DNA from: Chloroflexota bacterium
Lineage (GTDB): Bacteria; Chloroflexota; Anaerolineae; CG2-30-64-16
Reading direction: 5' to 3'
NCBI GenBank assembly: GCA_026389845.1
Contig: JAPLHB010000068.1
Location: 1 to 64,000, forward strand
DNA: 64,000 bases
Shown: positions 15,866-24,340 of the stretch, in pieces
How the letters are laid out: each line of letters starts with the position of its first letter
Numbering within the stretch: the first letter of the stretch is position 1
Translations under genes and position numbers: made by a program
Notes under the pieces: generated by a model
The model's input: only the letters and a program-made list of their open reading frames with translations
Told to the model about the DNA's origin: nothing
The model's database searches: none

Positions 15866-16359
15866 ATATCCTGGACGAGAACATTCCCGATGAACAGCGC
15901 GTGCTGCTGGTGAAATGGCGTATGCCATTTCGCCAGATCGGCTTTGAGTCGGGGCGGAAGGGAATGAAGGATACCGAAATCATTCCTTTCTTGCAGACAC
16001 TTGGTCATCCGACCTTTTTCACGCGTGATGTGGACTTCTGGAAACGCAGCCTATATCATTTGCGATATTGTCTGGTCTTTCTGAACATTGAGGACGACGC
16101 GGTAGCGTTCTTCGCGCATCGGCTGCTTCGGCATCCTCAATTCGATACCCAGATCAAACGCATGGGTGCAGTCATCCGCGTTTCGCACGAAGGCCTTTCC
16201 GCTTGGCGGCTTCACGCGGCGCAGGAAGCGCACCATAGTTGGATTGATGCAGATGGAAGGGCGCTCTCGTCCGCCCTCCGCGAGGACGAAGCCTTTTACG
16301 TGACCGGGCTTCCCGCAGATGACGCAGCAGAGACGAAAAGCACCGAAACGAGCCTCTAA
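15862..16359 (+). CDS. DUF5615-like PIN-domain protein, putative toxin
   Basis: 165 residues beginning MNILDENIPDEQR; the early DEN acidic residues, the later FFTRDVDFWK and the downstream acidic LNIEDDAVAFF match the active-site layout of DUF5615/Mut7-C-like PIN proteins, proposed RNases. It is longer than many relatives (about 110-130) because of a C-terminal extension of ~45 residues. Overlaps DUF433 by 4 bases and the xseA start by 1 base, so the toxin-like pair is coupled to a repair gene. Confidence 0.65.
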   Translation: MNILDENIPDEQRVLLVKWRMPFRQIGFESGRKGMKDTEIIPFLQTLGHPTFFTRDVDFWKRSLYHLRYCLVFLNIEDDAVAFFAHRLLRHPQFDTQIKRMGAVIRVSHEGLSAWRLHAAQEAHHSWIDADGRALSSALREDEAFYVTGLPADDAAETKSTETSL

Positions 16360-17558
16360 TGCCACCTACCGTCTACACCGTCGCCGAGATCACCGCCTAC
16401 ATCAAGGCCGTCTTCGAGCAGGACGTCCTGCTAGGCGATCTCTGGCTGTCTGGCGAAGTGTCGAACTTCAAGCAGGCCACGTCGGGTCACTGCTATTTCA
16501 CGCTGAAGGACAGCCAGGCCAGCATCAAGGCGGTGATCTGGCGCACCGCGGCGGCGCGCATGAGCCTGCCGCGCGACGGCGACCAGGTAACTGTCCACGG
16601 CTACATTTCGATCTACGAGCAGAGCGGCGCCTATCAGCTTTACGTGGACCGGCTGCAAGCCGCGGGCGCGGGCCGGCTGTGGCTGGAGTTCGAGCGGCTG
16701 AAGGCTCGGCTGGAGGACGAGGGGCTGTTCGATCCGGCGCGCAAGCGGCCGATTCCTGCGCGGCCCGTCCGCCTCGGCGTGGCAACCTCGCCCGCCGCGG
16801 CCGCGCTGCGCGACATCCTGCGCACCATCGCCGGCCGCTATCCCCTGGCCGAGGTGATCCTGGCCCCCACGGCCGTCCAGGGGAGCGCTGCGCCGCCGGC
16901 CATCGTCGCAGCCATTCAACTGCTCAACCGCTGGTCGGCTGAACGGGAGCCGCTGGACGCGATCATCCTGGCCCGCGGGGGTGGCTCCATCGAGGAGTTG
17001 TGGGCCTTCAACGATGAGCGGGTAGCGCGGGCCATCTCCGCATCGGCCGTGCCGGTGATTACCGGCGTGGGGCACGAGACCGATTTTACGATTGCCGATT
17101 TCGCCGCCGACCTGCGCGCGCCAACCCCAACGGGCGCGGCGACGATGGCGACCCCCGACCGTCGCGAGTTGGCCGCCGCCGTAGCCGGGCTGGCCGCGTC
17201 GGCCGCGACGCAGATGGCCGCCCGGCTGGCGTCCGCACGAACGCGGGTGGATACCCTGTCTCACCGGCTGGCCCGCCAGTCGCCGACGCTCCGCCTGGCC
17301 CGCGACCGCCAGCGCGTGGACGATCTGACCCGCCGCGCGGCCCTGGCAATGACCAACCGCTTGAGCGCGGCCAGCCAGCGCCTGCGCAGCCAGCGCCTCC
17401 GCCTGACCGCCCTCGATCCGAGCGCCGTCCTGGCCCGCGGATACGCCATCGTCAGCAAGCCCGATGGCGCGGTGGTCAGCTCGGTCACGCAGGTCAACTC
17501 TGGGGATTCGCTCCACGTGCGCGTCGCGGATGGCGCGTTCGGCGCACGGGTCGGGTAG
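16359..17558 (+). CDS. xseA: Exodeoxyribonuclease VII large subunit
   Basis: A 399-residue catalytic subunit of the single-strand DNA exonuclease. The N-terminal OB-fold (residues ~5-100: VYTVAEITAYIKAVFEQD, LWLSGEVSNFKQATSGHCYFTLKD) is followed by the catalytic domain with ARGGGSIEELWAFNDE and VGHETDFTIADFAADLRAPTPTGAA, all highly conserved. The coiled-coil part after residue ~265 is shorter than in E. coli, and the conserved end (LARGYAIV) is intact. It starts at the last base of the PIN-like gene. xseB follows after 174 bp that hold a repeat fragment. Confidence 0.95.
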   Translation: MPPTVYTVAEITAYIKAVFEQDVLLGDLWLSGEVSNFKQATSGHCYFTLKDSQASIKAVIWRTAAARMSLPRDGDQVTVHGYISIYEQSGAYQLYVDRLQAAGAGRLWLEFERLKARLEDEGLFDPARKRPIPARPVRLGVATSPAAAALRDILRTIAGRYPLAEVILAPTAVQGSAAPPAIVAAIQLLNRWSAEREPLDAIILARGGGSIEELWAFNDERVARAISASAVPVITGVGHETDFTIADFAADLRAPTPTGAATMATPDRRELAAAVAGLAASAATQMAARLASARTRVDTLSHRLARQSPTLRLARDRQRVDDLTRRAALAMTNRLSAASQRLRSQRLRLTALDPSAVLARGYAIVSKPDGAVVSSVTQVNSGDSLHVRVADGAFGARVG

Positions 17559-17581
17559 TCGTCAGCGCGAAAATCCCGCTG

Positions 17582-17650
17582 CCAACGAGACCCTTCGCTG
17601 GACTCTCGCTGAAACACATTTCACGGGGTCAACTCGCTCAGGGTGACAGC
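17582..17650. repeat. Partial copy of the TGTCATTCTGAGCG hairpin element (right half)
   Basis: The sequence from CAACGAGACCCTTCGCTGG to CTCAGGGTGACAG matches the right half of the ~165-bp element seen at 35538, 37328 and 39512. A second repeat-like string (variants of CACGCAGCACGTAG) follows at ~17700-17722. Together they fill the gap between xseA and xseB. Confidence 0.7.
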
Positions 17651-17732
17651 CATGTATTACAAGAAAAACATAGGACGAACCAATTCCGTCGGCAACAGCC
17701 ACGCATCACGCAGCACGTAGCACGAGGTCAAC

Positions 17733-17969
17733 ATGCCCGCCGAACCTACCTTTGAGCAACTCTATCAAGACCTGGAAGACGCCGTCCGGAAGCTCGAATC
17801 CGGCGACCTGCCGTTGGGCGAAGCGGTGACGCTGTTCGAGCGCGGCACACGACTGGCCGAGCAGTGCAATATCCTGCTGGACAACGCCGAGTTGCGCGTC
17901 CGCCAGTTGACGCCGCGGCCGGACGGCGCAACCGAGGCCGTGCCGTTGGAAGGCTGGCAGAACGGATGA
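17733..17969 (+). CDS. xseB: Exodeoxyribonuclease VII small subunit
   Basis: 78 residues of the XseB family: FEQLYQDLEDAVRKLESGDLPLGEAVTLFERG is the diagnostic helical hairpin, followed by C-terminal NAELRVRQL. Several copies bind the coiled coil of XseA. It lies 174 bp after xseA and overlaps the YuiD-like gene by 4 bases (ATGA). Confidence 0.92.
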   Translation: MPAEPTFEQLYQDLEDAVRKLESGDLPLGEAVTLFERGTRLAEQCNILLDNAELRVRQLTPRPDGATEAVPLEGWQNG

Positions 17970-18427
17970 AACCAACCTTCGGCACCGCATTGACCGATCT
18001 GGTGCATAATCGGGCTCTGTTGGCGCCGATCTTAGCCCTGGTCACGGTCCAAGTGTGGAAATTCGCCACCGCGCTTCTCTTCTGGCACAAGTTCGATCCC
18101 AGCCTGCTCTGGTCAACGGGCGGGATGCCCAGCTCGCACAGCGCGTTGGTTTCCGCGCTCGCCGTCAGCATCGGGATCAACGCCGGCTTCAGCTCCCCGA
18201 TATTCGCCGTGGCCCTGGCGATGGCGATCGTCGTGATGTACGATGCGGCCGGTGTGCGGCAGGCGGCCGGCAAGCAGGCGCAGAAGATCAACCTCATCGT
18301 GGAAGAATTGCTCAACGGCCACCCGTTGAACGACGAGCGTTTGCGGGAACTGCTGGGGCATACGCCGTTTCAGGTGGCCGTGGGCGCCCTGGTCGGCGTA
18401 TTGACCGGTTGGCTGCTGAATCTGTAA
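17966..18427 (+). CDS. YuiD-like divergent PAP2 family membrane protein (DUF212)
   Basis: 153 residues with about four membrane segments. The family signature TGGMPSSHSALVSALA is intact around residues 49-64, and YDAAGVRQAAGKQA follows; these correspond to the phosphatase-like core of acid phosphatase/VPT-related proteins. Length is normal for the family. ATG 17966 overlaps the xseB stop. Substrate unknown; a lipid phosphate is plausible. Confidence 0.85.
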   Translation: MKPTFGTALTDLVHNRALLAPILALVTVQVWKFATALLFWHKFDPSLLWSTGGMPSSHSALVSALAVSIGINAGFSSPIFAVALAMAIVVMYDAAGVRQAAGKQAQKINLIVEELLNGHPLNDERLRELLGHTPFQVAVGALVGVLTGWLLNL

Positions 18428-18432
18428 ACCTC

Positions 18433-18477
18433 GAAATTCATCGCACTGCATTCGCCATTCGCTCATTCGCCATTCAC
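18433..18477. repeat. Heptamer repeat (ATTCGCC type)
   Basis: Two or more degenerate copies of CATTCGCCATTC in the 119-bp gap between the YuiD-like gene and the sigma factor gene. It belongs to the same family as the blocks at 7259 and 20446. Confidence 0.6.
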
Positions 18478-18546
18478 CCCTGTCACATTTCCCCGCCCCG
18501 CGGTGTTTATATGCGTAGAAACCCGTCAGGAGACGAAACCACGGAA

Positions 18547-19086
18547 ATGACCAGCAAGGCCTGGCCCCTGGCAGTTGCGCGGCCCACGGCAGAAGACGAT
18601 TTCGACGCGTTGTTCCTGGCTCACTACGAAGAGGTCTACCGGCTCCTCTACCGCATCGTCGGCACACGGGAAGCGGCGGAAGACGTGGCCCAGGAGACGT
18701 TCCTGCGTCTGTCGCGCCAGCGGTTCGGCCCGGGCCGCGAGCACAACGTTCGGGCATGGCTCTACCGCGTGGCGAGCAACCTGGCCTTCAACGCGCTGCG
18801 CGGGCAGGGTCGTCGCCAACGCCGCGAGGAGCAGACGGTCTACGAGGTCGCAACCGGCGGTCTCGCGCCTGATCCGGCCGACGCGGCCGCGCAGGCCGAC
18901 GAGCGAGCCGCGGTCCGCCGGGCGTTAAGCCGGTTGCCCGAACGCCAGGCGCAGCTTCTGCTCTTGCGCCACGCCGGGCTGAGCTATCGGGAGTTGGCCG
19001 AGGCGTTGGCGGTCGCGCCGGGGTCGGTGGGCACGTTGCTGGCAAGAGCTGAGGCGGCGTTCGAGAAGGCGTGGGGTGCCTTATGA
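18547..19086 (+). CDS. RNA polymerase ECF-type sigma factor
   Basis: 179 residues. Region 2 lies at ~18-85 (DALFLAHYEEVYRLLYRIV, AAEDVAQETFLRL, VRAWLYRVASNLAFN) and region 4 at ~120-175 (ALSRLPERQAQLLLLRH, GLSYRELAEALAV). No C-terminal extension. ATG 18547 is chosen; AGGAGA (18528-18533) lies 13 bases upstream, which is long, and ATG 18511 is an alternative without a Shine-Dalgarno. A gene for a zinc-finger anti-sigma factor follows 70 bp later, so the pair is probably an envelope-stress-type regulator. Confidence 0.9.
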   Translation: MTSKAWPLAVARPTAEDDFDALFLAHYEEVYRLLYRIVGTREAAEDVAQETFLRLSRQRFGPGREHNVRAWLYRVASNLAFNALRGQGRRQRREEQTVYEVATGGLAPDPADAAAQADERAAVRRALSRLPERQAQLLLLRHAGLSYRELAEALAVAPGSVGTLLARAEAAFEKAWGAL

Positions 19087-19156
19087 CAAGCATCCTGAGC
19101 GGAGCCCCCATCGTTTGGGGTCGTAGTCGAAGGATGCGATCTTTTGGGAGGGTCGC

Positions 19157-20446
19157 ATGAGATGTGATACCGGCCTACTGCGCGCCTATCTGGACGATGC
19201 GCTGCTGCCATCCGAACAAACAGCTGTGGCCGAGCACCTGACGGATTGCGAGGCGTGCCGGGCCGAGCTGACCACGCTGCGCGAGCGGAACGCGGCTGTC
19301 GCGACCCGGCTGGCGACCCTGGAACCCGCGCCGGGCGCTATCCCTCATCCCGCGATCGCGTTGGAGCGTTTCCTCGCACGCTCTGACGAACACGTCATGC
19401 TGAGCGAACGCAGTGAGCGAAGCATCGCACGCCCCGTGCCGCGAGGCGCTTCGCTGGGAGTTCGTCGCAACAGGAGCTGGCTGACTAACCCGCTCGGCGT
19501 GACAGGCGCATCGGTATGGGAGACCATCACAAGGAGCTTCGAAATGACCAAGCAAACTCTCTTCGCCCCCAAGTGGCGACCGTTCGCCGCCGGGGTCGCG
19601 GCCGTGTTGGCCCTGGCGATCCTCTTCAGCTTCGCGCCGGTGCGCCAGGTAGCCGCCGACTTCCTGGGCCTCTTCCGCGTGCGCAAGTTCGCGGTGATCC
19701 CCGTTGACCCGGCCAAGACCAGCCAACTGGAAAGCCTGGCGCAGATGGCCGACGCGGGCAAGTTCGGCATGCCCACCTTCGTGCGAGAGCCGGGCAAGGG
19801 CCAGCCCGTGGCCGACGCGGCCCAGGCCTCGCAAATCGCGGGCTTCACCGTGCGTACCCCCGCGACGCTGCCCGATAGCGCGACCCAAAGGCACTTTACC
19901 GTGGACGTGGGACCAGCCGTCCATTACGAGATGGATCGGGCGATGATGCAGGCCGTGCTCGACGCCACTGGCATCCAGAACGTCAAGCTGCCGGACACGG
20001 ACAAAGTCGTCATTGATGTAGACGTGCCGATGATCGTCAGCCAGAGCTTCGCCATCGGTGACGGCTCGCTCAGCTTCAGCGCCGGCACGCTGGAGTTGAT
20101 TCAGGCGCCCAGCCCGTCCGTCAACATGCCGCCCGGCGTGGATCCCGCGGCGCTCGGCGAGGCGGCGTTCCAATTCCTCGGCATGCCCGCCGCCGATGCG
20201 CACCGCCTGGCGCAGGCCATTGACTGGACCAGTACGGTCGTCATCCCGCTGCCTACCGACGTGGCGCAATACCGCGAGGTCACGGTGGATGGCGTCACCG
20301 GCCTCCTTCTGGAAGAAAAGCGATCGGCGCGCACCAGCGGGAGCAACAGCGTGCTGCTCTGGCAACGCGACGGCATGGTCTACGCCATGAACGCGACGAA
20401 CGTGGATGTGAAGGTGTTGTTGATGGTGGCGGATTCGCTTCGGTAA
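19157..20446 (+). CDS. Anti-sigma factor with zinc-finger domain and large extracytoplasmic domain
   Basis: 429 residues. The N-terminal ~40 residues form a zinc-binding anti-sigma domain (LRAYLDDALLPSEQTAVAEHL then TDCEACRAEL: His-x3-Cys-x2-Cys). A single membrane helix lies near residues 142-160 (AAVLALAILFSFAP), followed by a ~265-residue outside domain containing a predicted sensor fold. Next to the ECF sigma gene, it should hold that factor inactive at the membrane. Residues ~79-116 (starting HVMLSERSERS) are encoded by a complete inserted hairpin element and sit in the linker before the membrane helix, where an insertion can be tolerated. Confidence 0.85.
   Translation: MRCDTGLLRAYLDDALLPSEQTAVAEHLTDCEACRAELTTLRERNAAVATRLATLEPAPGAIPHPAIALERFLARSDEHVMLSERSERSIARPVPRGASLGVRRNRSWLTNPLGVTGASVWETITRSFEMTKQTLFAPKWRPFAAGVAAVLALAILFSFAPVRQVAADFLGLFRVRKFAVIPVDPAKTSQLESLAQMADAGKFGMPTFVREPGKGQPVADAAQASQIAGFTVRTPATLPDSATQRHFTVDVGPAVHYEMDRAMMQAVLDATGIQNVKLPDTDKVVIDVDVPMIVSQSFAIGDGSLSFSAGTLELIQAPSPSVNMPPGVDPAALGEAAFQFLGMPAADAHRLAQAIDWTSTVVIPLPTDVAQYREVTVDGVTGLLLEEKRSARTSGSNSVLLWQRDGMVYAMNATNVDVKVLLMVADSLR
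19393..19506. repeat. TGTCA...TGACA-type hairpin element inside the anti-sigma gene
   Basis: Starts CGTCATGCTGAGCG and ends CCCGCTCGGCGTGACAGG, the terminal inverted repeats of the element found at 35538, 37328 and 39512; the interior CGCTTCGCTGG also matches. Its length here leaves the host frame open, so it adds about 38 residues to the protein. Confidence 0.75.
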
Positions 20447-20521
20447 TGGCGAATTGGCGAATCAACGAATCAACGAATAGCGGCGATCGTCATTCGCCAT
20501 TCGTTGATTCGCCATTCGCTC
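20446..20521. repeat. Heptamer inverted-repeat block (GAATCAAC / ATTCGCC)
   Basis: GGCGAATTGGCGAATCAACGAATC is followed by CATTCGCCATTCGTTGATTC, a hairpin made from degenerate 7-8-base units. It starts at the anti-sigma stop codon and ends just before the Shine-Dalgarno of the next gene. An ATG at 20446 would read through it, but it is more likely non-coding. Confidence 0.7.
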
Positions 20522-20535
20522 GCAGGGGAACGGAC

Positions 20536-20910
20536 ATGGAAAGCCCATCCCAAACGCCCTACATAGTCAGAGCAGCGCAGGCGGTGTTTTTCCTGAATGC
20601 CGCAATCTGGCTGCAGTTTGGCGTCTTGAGTCTGATCAGAATGGCTGGCGGCAGTCCGGACCGGGCAATCACAGCGGGGATCGTTGCTATCCTGATGTTC
20701 GGCAATGTCGCTGCAATGCTCTTGTGTGGTGTGGGGCTTGGCAAACAGCAGAAGCGATTCTACTACCTGGCCGTCGCGGTCCTCGTCGTCAATATTCTGC
20801 TGACGGTGACGGACCAATTCGGGGTATTAGACTTCATCACACTCGTGATTGATGTCGGGCTTCTCGCGCTCTTGATTGCGACGAGGTCCAGATACCTTTC
20901 CGCCCGATGA
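20536..20910 (+). CDS. Small four-helix membrane protein, unknown
   Basis: 124 residues with four hydrophobic segments (~residues 15-32, 40-60, 69-85 and 92-112), short basic loops and no recognised domain. ATG 20536 is preferred because AGGGGA lies upstream; the open frame starts at 20446 but those 30 codons are repeat sequence. It lies between the anti-sigma gene and an ABC-2 exporter and may be part of the same transcript. No function is assigned. Confidence 0.55.
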   Translation: MESPSQTPYIVRAAQAVFFLNAAIWLQFGVLSLIRMAGGSPDRAITAGIVAILMFGNVAAMLLCGVGLGKQQKRFYYLAVAVLVVNILLTVTDQFGVLDFITLVIDVGLLALLIATRSRYLSAR

Positions 20911-20954
20911 TAGCATGCCCCGCTTTTCCGGGCATTAATCTCACAGTGACCACC

Positions 20955-21947
20955 ATGCTCATCGAAACCTCCGATCTCCGAAAAGTCTATGGCGACACCG
21001 TGGCCGTGGATGGCCTGACCCTCCATGTCGGCAAGGGGGAAGTCTTCGGCTTCCTCGGCCCCAACGGCGCGGGGAAAACAACCACGGTGAAGATGCTGTT
21101 GGGGCTGGTGGCTCCCACCGCGGGCGAGGCGCGTATCCTGGGCCACCGGCCCGGCGATCCGGCCGTGATGGGCCGCGTCGGCTTCCTGCCCGAACAGTTC
21201 CGCTTTCACCCCTGGCTCACTGCGGCCGAATTTCTTGATCTCCACGGCCAGCTTTACGGCCTGAACGCGGCCGCGCGTCGCCAGCGCATCCCCGATCTGC
21301 TCGAACGCGTCGGCCTGGCCGACCGCGCACGCTCACATCTGAGCGAGTTCTCCAAAGGGATGCTCCAACGCGTCGGCCTGGCCCAGGCGTTGCTCAACGA
21401 TCCCGACCTGGTCTTCCTAGACGAGCCGACTTCGGGCCTCGATCCGGTGGGGCGACACGAGGTGCGCGACCTGATCCGTGAGCTGCGGGAACGGGGCGTG
21501 ACGATCTTCCTCAATTCGCACTTTCTCAGCGAGGTCGAGGTGACCTGCGACCGCGTCGCCATTGTCAAGCGCGGCCGCGTGGTGCGCATCGGCACGCTGG
21601 ACGAGCTGACGCGTGGGACGATGGAAGTGGAAATCCGTGCTGCGGGGCTGACCAATGAACTCGTAGCCGGATTGGAGAAGTGGGGCAAACTGCAAATCGC
21701 AAATCGCAAATCGCAAATCGCAGCCGATGAACCCTCGGACCCCAATACCGAATACCCAATACCCAATACCGAAATCATCCACCTGACCCTGAGCGTGGCC
21801 GATGAGACCATCCTGCCGGCCGTGGCTGATTGGCTGGTGGGAGGCGGGGCGCGGGTGTATGCGTTGGCGCCGCAGCGTCCGTCGTTGGAGGAGCTGTTCA
21901 TGCGCGTGATGCGGGAGACCGGGTCGGAGGGAGCAGAGCAGCCATGA
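20955..21947 (+). CDS. ABC-2 type exporter ATP-binding protein
   Basis: 330 residues. Walker [10 protein letters not shown] (~34), Q-loop at LPEQF, signature SEFSKGM (in place of LSGGQ, usual for CcmA/NatA-type ATPases), Walker [11 protein letters not shown] and the switch His in NSHFLSE. The C-terminal domain after residue ~215 is typical of the DrrA/NatA group. Residues ~244-274 are encoded by short tandem repeats and break this domain. ATG 20955 gives the normal N-terminus. It overlaps the permease gene by 4 bases. Substrate unknown. Confidence 0.88.
   Translation: MLIETSDLRKVYGDTVAVDGLTLHVGKGEVFGFLGPNGAGKTTTVKMLLGLVAPTAGEARILGHRPGDPAVMGRVGFLPEQFRFHPWLTAAEFLDLHGQLYGLNAAARRQRIPDLLERVGLADRARSHLSEFSKGMLQRVGLAQALLNDPDLVFLDEPTSGLDPVGRHEVRDLIRELRERGVTIFLNSHFLSEVEVTCDRVAIVKRGRVVRIGTLDELTRGTMEVEIRAAGLTNELVAGLEKWGKLQIANRKSQIAADEPSDPNTEYPIPNTEIIHLTLSVADETILPAVADWLVGGGARVYALAPQRPSLEELFMRVMRETGSEGAEQP
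21688..21777. repeat. Two tandem repeat tracts inside the ABC ATPase gene
   Basis: Four copies of CAAATCG in a row (21694-21722), then, after ~20 bases, three to four copies of AATACCC/AATACCG (21743-21771). Both keep the frame and encode strings such as NRKSQIA and [10 protein letters not shown]. The tract AATACCCAATACC recurs at 34346-34362. Confidence 0.8.
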
Positions 21948-22786
21948 ACACGTTCATCATCACTCGCATGACCTTTGCGGAGGCGCGACAGCGGAAAATC
22001 CTGTGGGCCGTGGTACTGCTGGGGCTGGCGTTTCTGCTGGTCTACGGCGTCGGCTTCTACTTCATGTACCGTGACATCGCACGGATGAGCGCCAGCGTGC
22101 GCGCGGCTCAACTGCTGGAACCGGTCAACTTCTTCGTGCTGGCGGCCCTCTATGGTGTGGCCTTCCTCGTCGTTATGCTGGCCGTGCTGACCTCGGTGGA
22201 TACTATCGCGGGCGAGATCGCCTCGGGCACAATCCAGACCATCGTCACCAAGCCGCTGCGCCGGTGGGAGGTGGTAGTCGGCAAGTGGCTGGGACTGGCG
22301 GTCATGCTGACCGTCTTCACCGTGGTGATGAGCGCGGCGGTCATCGCCATCACCTACGCCATCTCCGGCTTCATGCCCCGCAATCCCCTCTCCGGTGTCG
22401 GCCTGATGATCCTGGAAGGGCTGGTTGTGTTGACCCTCTCGATCCTGGGGGGCACGCGGCTCTCCACGCTGACCAACGGCGTCGTGGTCTTCATGCTCTA
22501 CGGGCTGGCGTTCATCGCGGGCTGGATCGAGCAGATCGGCGCGATGCTGCACAACGACGCCGCAGTCAACGTCGGCATCGTGGTCAGCCTGCTGATGCCG
22601 AGCGAAGCCATGTGGAAACGCGCCGCCTACCTGATGCAGCCGCCCTTCCTGCGGGAGTTGGGATTGGACGCCACCCCCTTCGGCGCAGCCAGCGCACCCA
22701 GCGAGGCGATGGTGGTGTATGCGGTGCTCTACGCGACGGTTGCGTTAGCGATCGCCGTGCGATGGTTTGGGAAGCGAGACCTGTAG
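21944..22786 (+). CDS. ABC-2 type exporter permease
   Basis: 280 residues with about six membrane helices (for example [17 protein letters not shown], ~18-36; [15 protein letters not shown], ~66-82; a final pair after residue 245). [26 protein letters not shown] is the diagnostic loop of ABC-2 permeases, which couples to the ATPase. ATG 21944 overlaps the ATPase stop and GGAGGGAGC lies upstream. The two form one exporter of unknown substrate. Confidence 0.88.
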   Translation: MNTFIITRMTFAEARQRKILWAVVLLGLAFLLVYGVGFYFMYRDIARMSASVRAAQLLEPVNFFVLAALYGVAFLVVMLAVLTSVDTIAGEIASGTIQTIVTKPLRRWEVVVGKWLGLAVMLTVFTVVMSAAVIAITYAISGFMPRNPLSGVGLMILEGLVVLTLSILGGTRLSTLTNGVVVFMLYGLAFIAGWIEQIGAMLHNDAAVNVGIVVSLLMPSEAMWKRAAYLMQPPFLRELGLDATPFGAASAPSEAMVVYAVLYATVALAIAVRWFGKRDL

Positions 22787-22814
22787 ACGAGCGAGAATGG
22801 AGATTATCGGGAAT

Positions 22815-22940
22815 GACTGTCATTCTGAGCGGGTCAGTCCCAGACTCCTCGTTGCGGCGTGAAACCAGCGCAGAATCTCGCTCCATACCATACTCCTTCG
22901 ACTGCGCTCAGAGCTTGCCCTGAACGCAGTGAAGGGGTGC
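22815..22940. repeat. Diverged copy of the TGTCATTCTGAGCG element
   Basis: CTGTCATTCTGAGCGGGTC (22817-22835) is the left terminus; GCCAGCGCAGAATC and CTCAGAGCTTGCCCTGAACGCAGTGAAGGGG follow. The right terminus is degenerate. The 228-bp gap between the permease and the MFS gene (convergent) holds nothing else recognisable. Confidence 0.7.
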
Positions 22941-23014
22941 TCGCGGTGTGGGCGAAGTAAGAAAGCGCGATTCGTATCCGCTCGCATTATGCGGTCCGGT
23001 GGGCGCCGTCGCGG

Positions 23015-24223
23015 TCAGATGGAAGTCTTCTCCGGCAACCTGAGCTTCACCCACACGGGCAGCACGCAGATCAGCGCGGCGAGGGCGGTCACGACAAAAG
23101 GCATCTGCGGGCTGGATCGCTCCCACAACTGACCGGCGAGCCACGGCGCGGGCAGCGAGATCAGCCCGATGCTGGTGCCGAACACGCCGAACGCGATCCC
23201 GCGCATCTTCTCGGGGATCGCCTTGGAGATCAGCGAATCGTACGCGGGGATCAGCGTGCCGAAGCCCAGCCCCAAGATGCCGGCGGCGACGGCAAAGCCG
23301 ATAGCCTCGCGCGTCTGCACGAAGACCATGAGCGCCAGGAATTGGAGCAGGAACCCCGCCGCGATGACGCGCCGCTCGCCGTGCCGGTCAGAGAGCCAGC
23401 CGGCCAGAAGCGTGGCGGCAATCATCCCCACCCCCCGCACCGACGCCAGCCAGCCGATCTGTTGCGCGTCCAGGCCGCCGAACTGCGCCAGGTAGAGCGG
23501 CTGCAGGTCGCCGGACAAAGTGAAGGCCACGTCCTGCACGCCGTCCGTGACCAGGAGCCAGGTCACAAGCCCCCCGGCAGTCAGCATGGCAAACATGCCG
23601 CCCACCCCCATCCGCAACGAGCGAAGCGTCGGCCGTTCGGCCTTGTCGCCCGCGCCGAAGCGGACCGCGGTCGCCATCCAGACGCGCAGGACGGCCGCGC
23701 CCACGTACATGACGGCTGCGACCGTCAGCATGGGCTGGAAGCCATAGCGGAAGGCCAGGAAGCCGCCCAGCGCCGGGCCGATCACCGTCACCGACAGGAA
23801 GATGCCGTTGATGATGCCGAACACCCGTCCACGGTTCTCGTCTGCGGCTTGCTCGGCGACGAAGGCCATGAAGCTGGGGCCGACCAGTGAGCCGGAGACG
23901 TACTCCAGCATCAGCGCGGGGATAGCCCATTGCCCCTTCGTGGCAATGGGCATCAGCACGTAGCCCAGCGAAGCGGCCACGCTGCCGATGGCGATCGTGC
24001 GCAGCCGGCCGATAGTGTCCGACAGCCAGCCGCCGAAAATCTGCAATGCCAGCGGGACGATGGCCGCGATCGAAAAGGTCAGGCCGATCTGCGCCACGCC
24101 CGCGCCGCGCTCCGCAAGATACACGGCCAGCAAGGTAAAGAACATCTCGCTGGCGACGTTCGCCAGGATCATCGCCAGCAGAAACCAACGCAGGGTGGGG
24201 GTGAGGAGCGGTTGCTTTTTCAC
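23015..24223 (-). CDS. Major facilitator superfamily transporter
   Basis: 402 residues with ~12 membrane helices. The MFS loop 2-3 motif appears as GGWLSDTIGRLRT, its repeat in the second half as AGWLSDRHGERRV, and motif C-like glycines at NGIFLSVTVIGPALGGFLA. Start is GTG at 24223. The length and the absence of a large central loop fit a drug or metabolite exporter (DHA-like), but the substrate cannot be read. It is convergent with the ABC exporter and divergent from rarD. Confidence 0.85.
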   Translation of the reverse strand: MKKQPLLTPTLRWFLLAMILANVASEMFFTLLAVYLAERGAGVAQIGLTFSIAAIVPLALQIFGGWLSDTIGRLRTIAIGSVAASLGYVLMPIATKGQWAIPALMLEYVSGSLVGPSFMAFVAEQAADENRGRVFGIINGIFLSVTVIGPALGGFLAFRYGFQPMLTVAAVMYVGAAVLRVWMATAVRFGAGDKAERPTLRSLRMGVGGMFAMLTAGGLVTWLLVTDGVQDVAFTLSGDLQPLYLAQFGGLDAQQIGWLASVRGVGMIAATLLAGWLSDRHGERRVIAAGFLLQFLALMVFVQTREAIGFAVAAGILGLGFGTLIPAYDSLISKAIPEKMRGIAFGVFGTSIGLISLPAPWLAGQLWERSSPQMPFVVTALAALICVLPVWVKLRLPEKTSI

Positions 24224-24260
24224 GTCAGGCTACCTGATGAAATGGGTCATGCTTGTTTAA

Positions 24261-24289
24261 TTGACACTCGTTCCATCTCCCAGTACAAT
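24261..24289 (+). promoter_or_regulatory. Consensus promoter for the rarD-like gene
   Basis: TTGACA (24261-24266), 17-bp spacer, TACAAT (24284-24289). The predicted transcript starts near 24296 and has a ~45-base leader with GGAGAGGA before ATG 24341. Confidence 0.75.
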
Positions 24290-24340
24290 GACCGCACGAA
24301 TCGGGCGGCGCTGAACATAGCTGGAGAGGAAACGATCTGC

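Noticed and set aside
20446-20535. An N-terminal extension of the small membrane protein from ATG 20446.
   Set aside because: Those codons are repeat sequence (MANWRINESTNSG...) and a good Shine-Dalgarno precedes ATG 20536.
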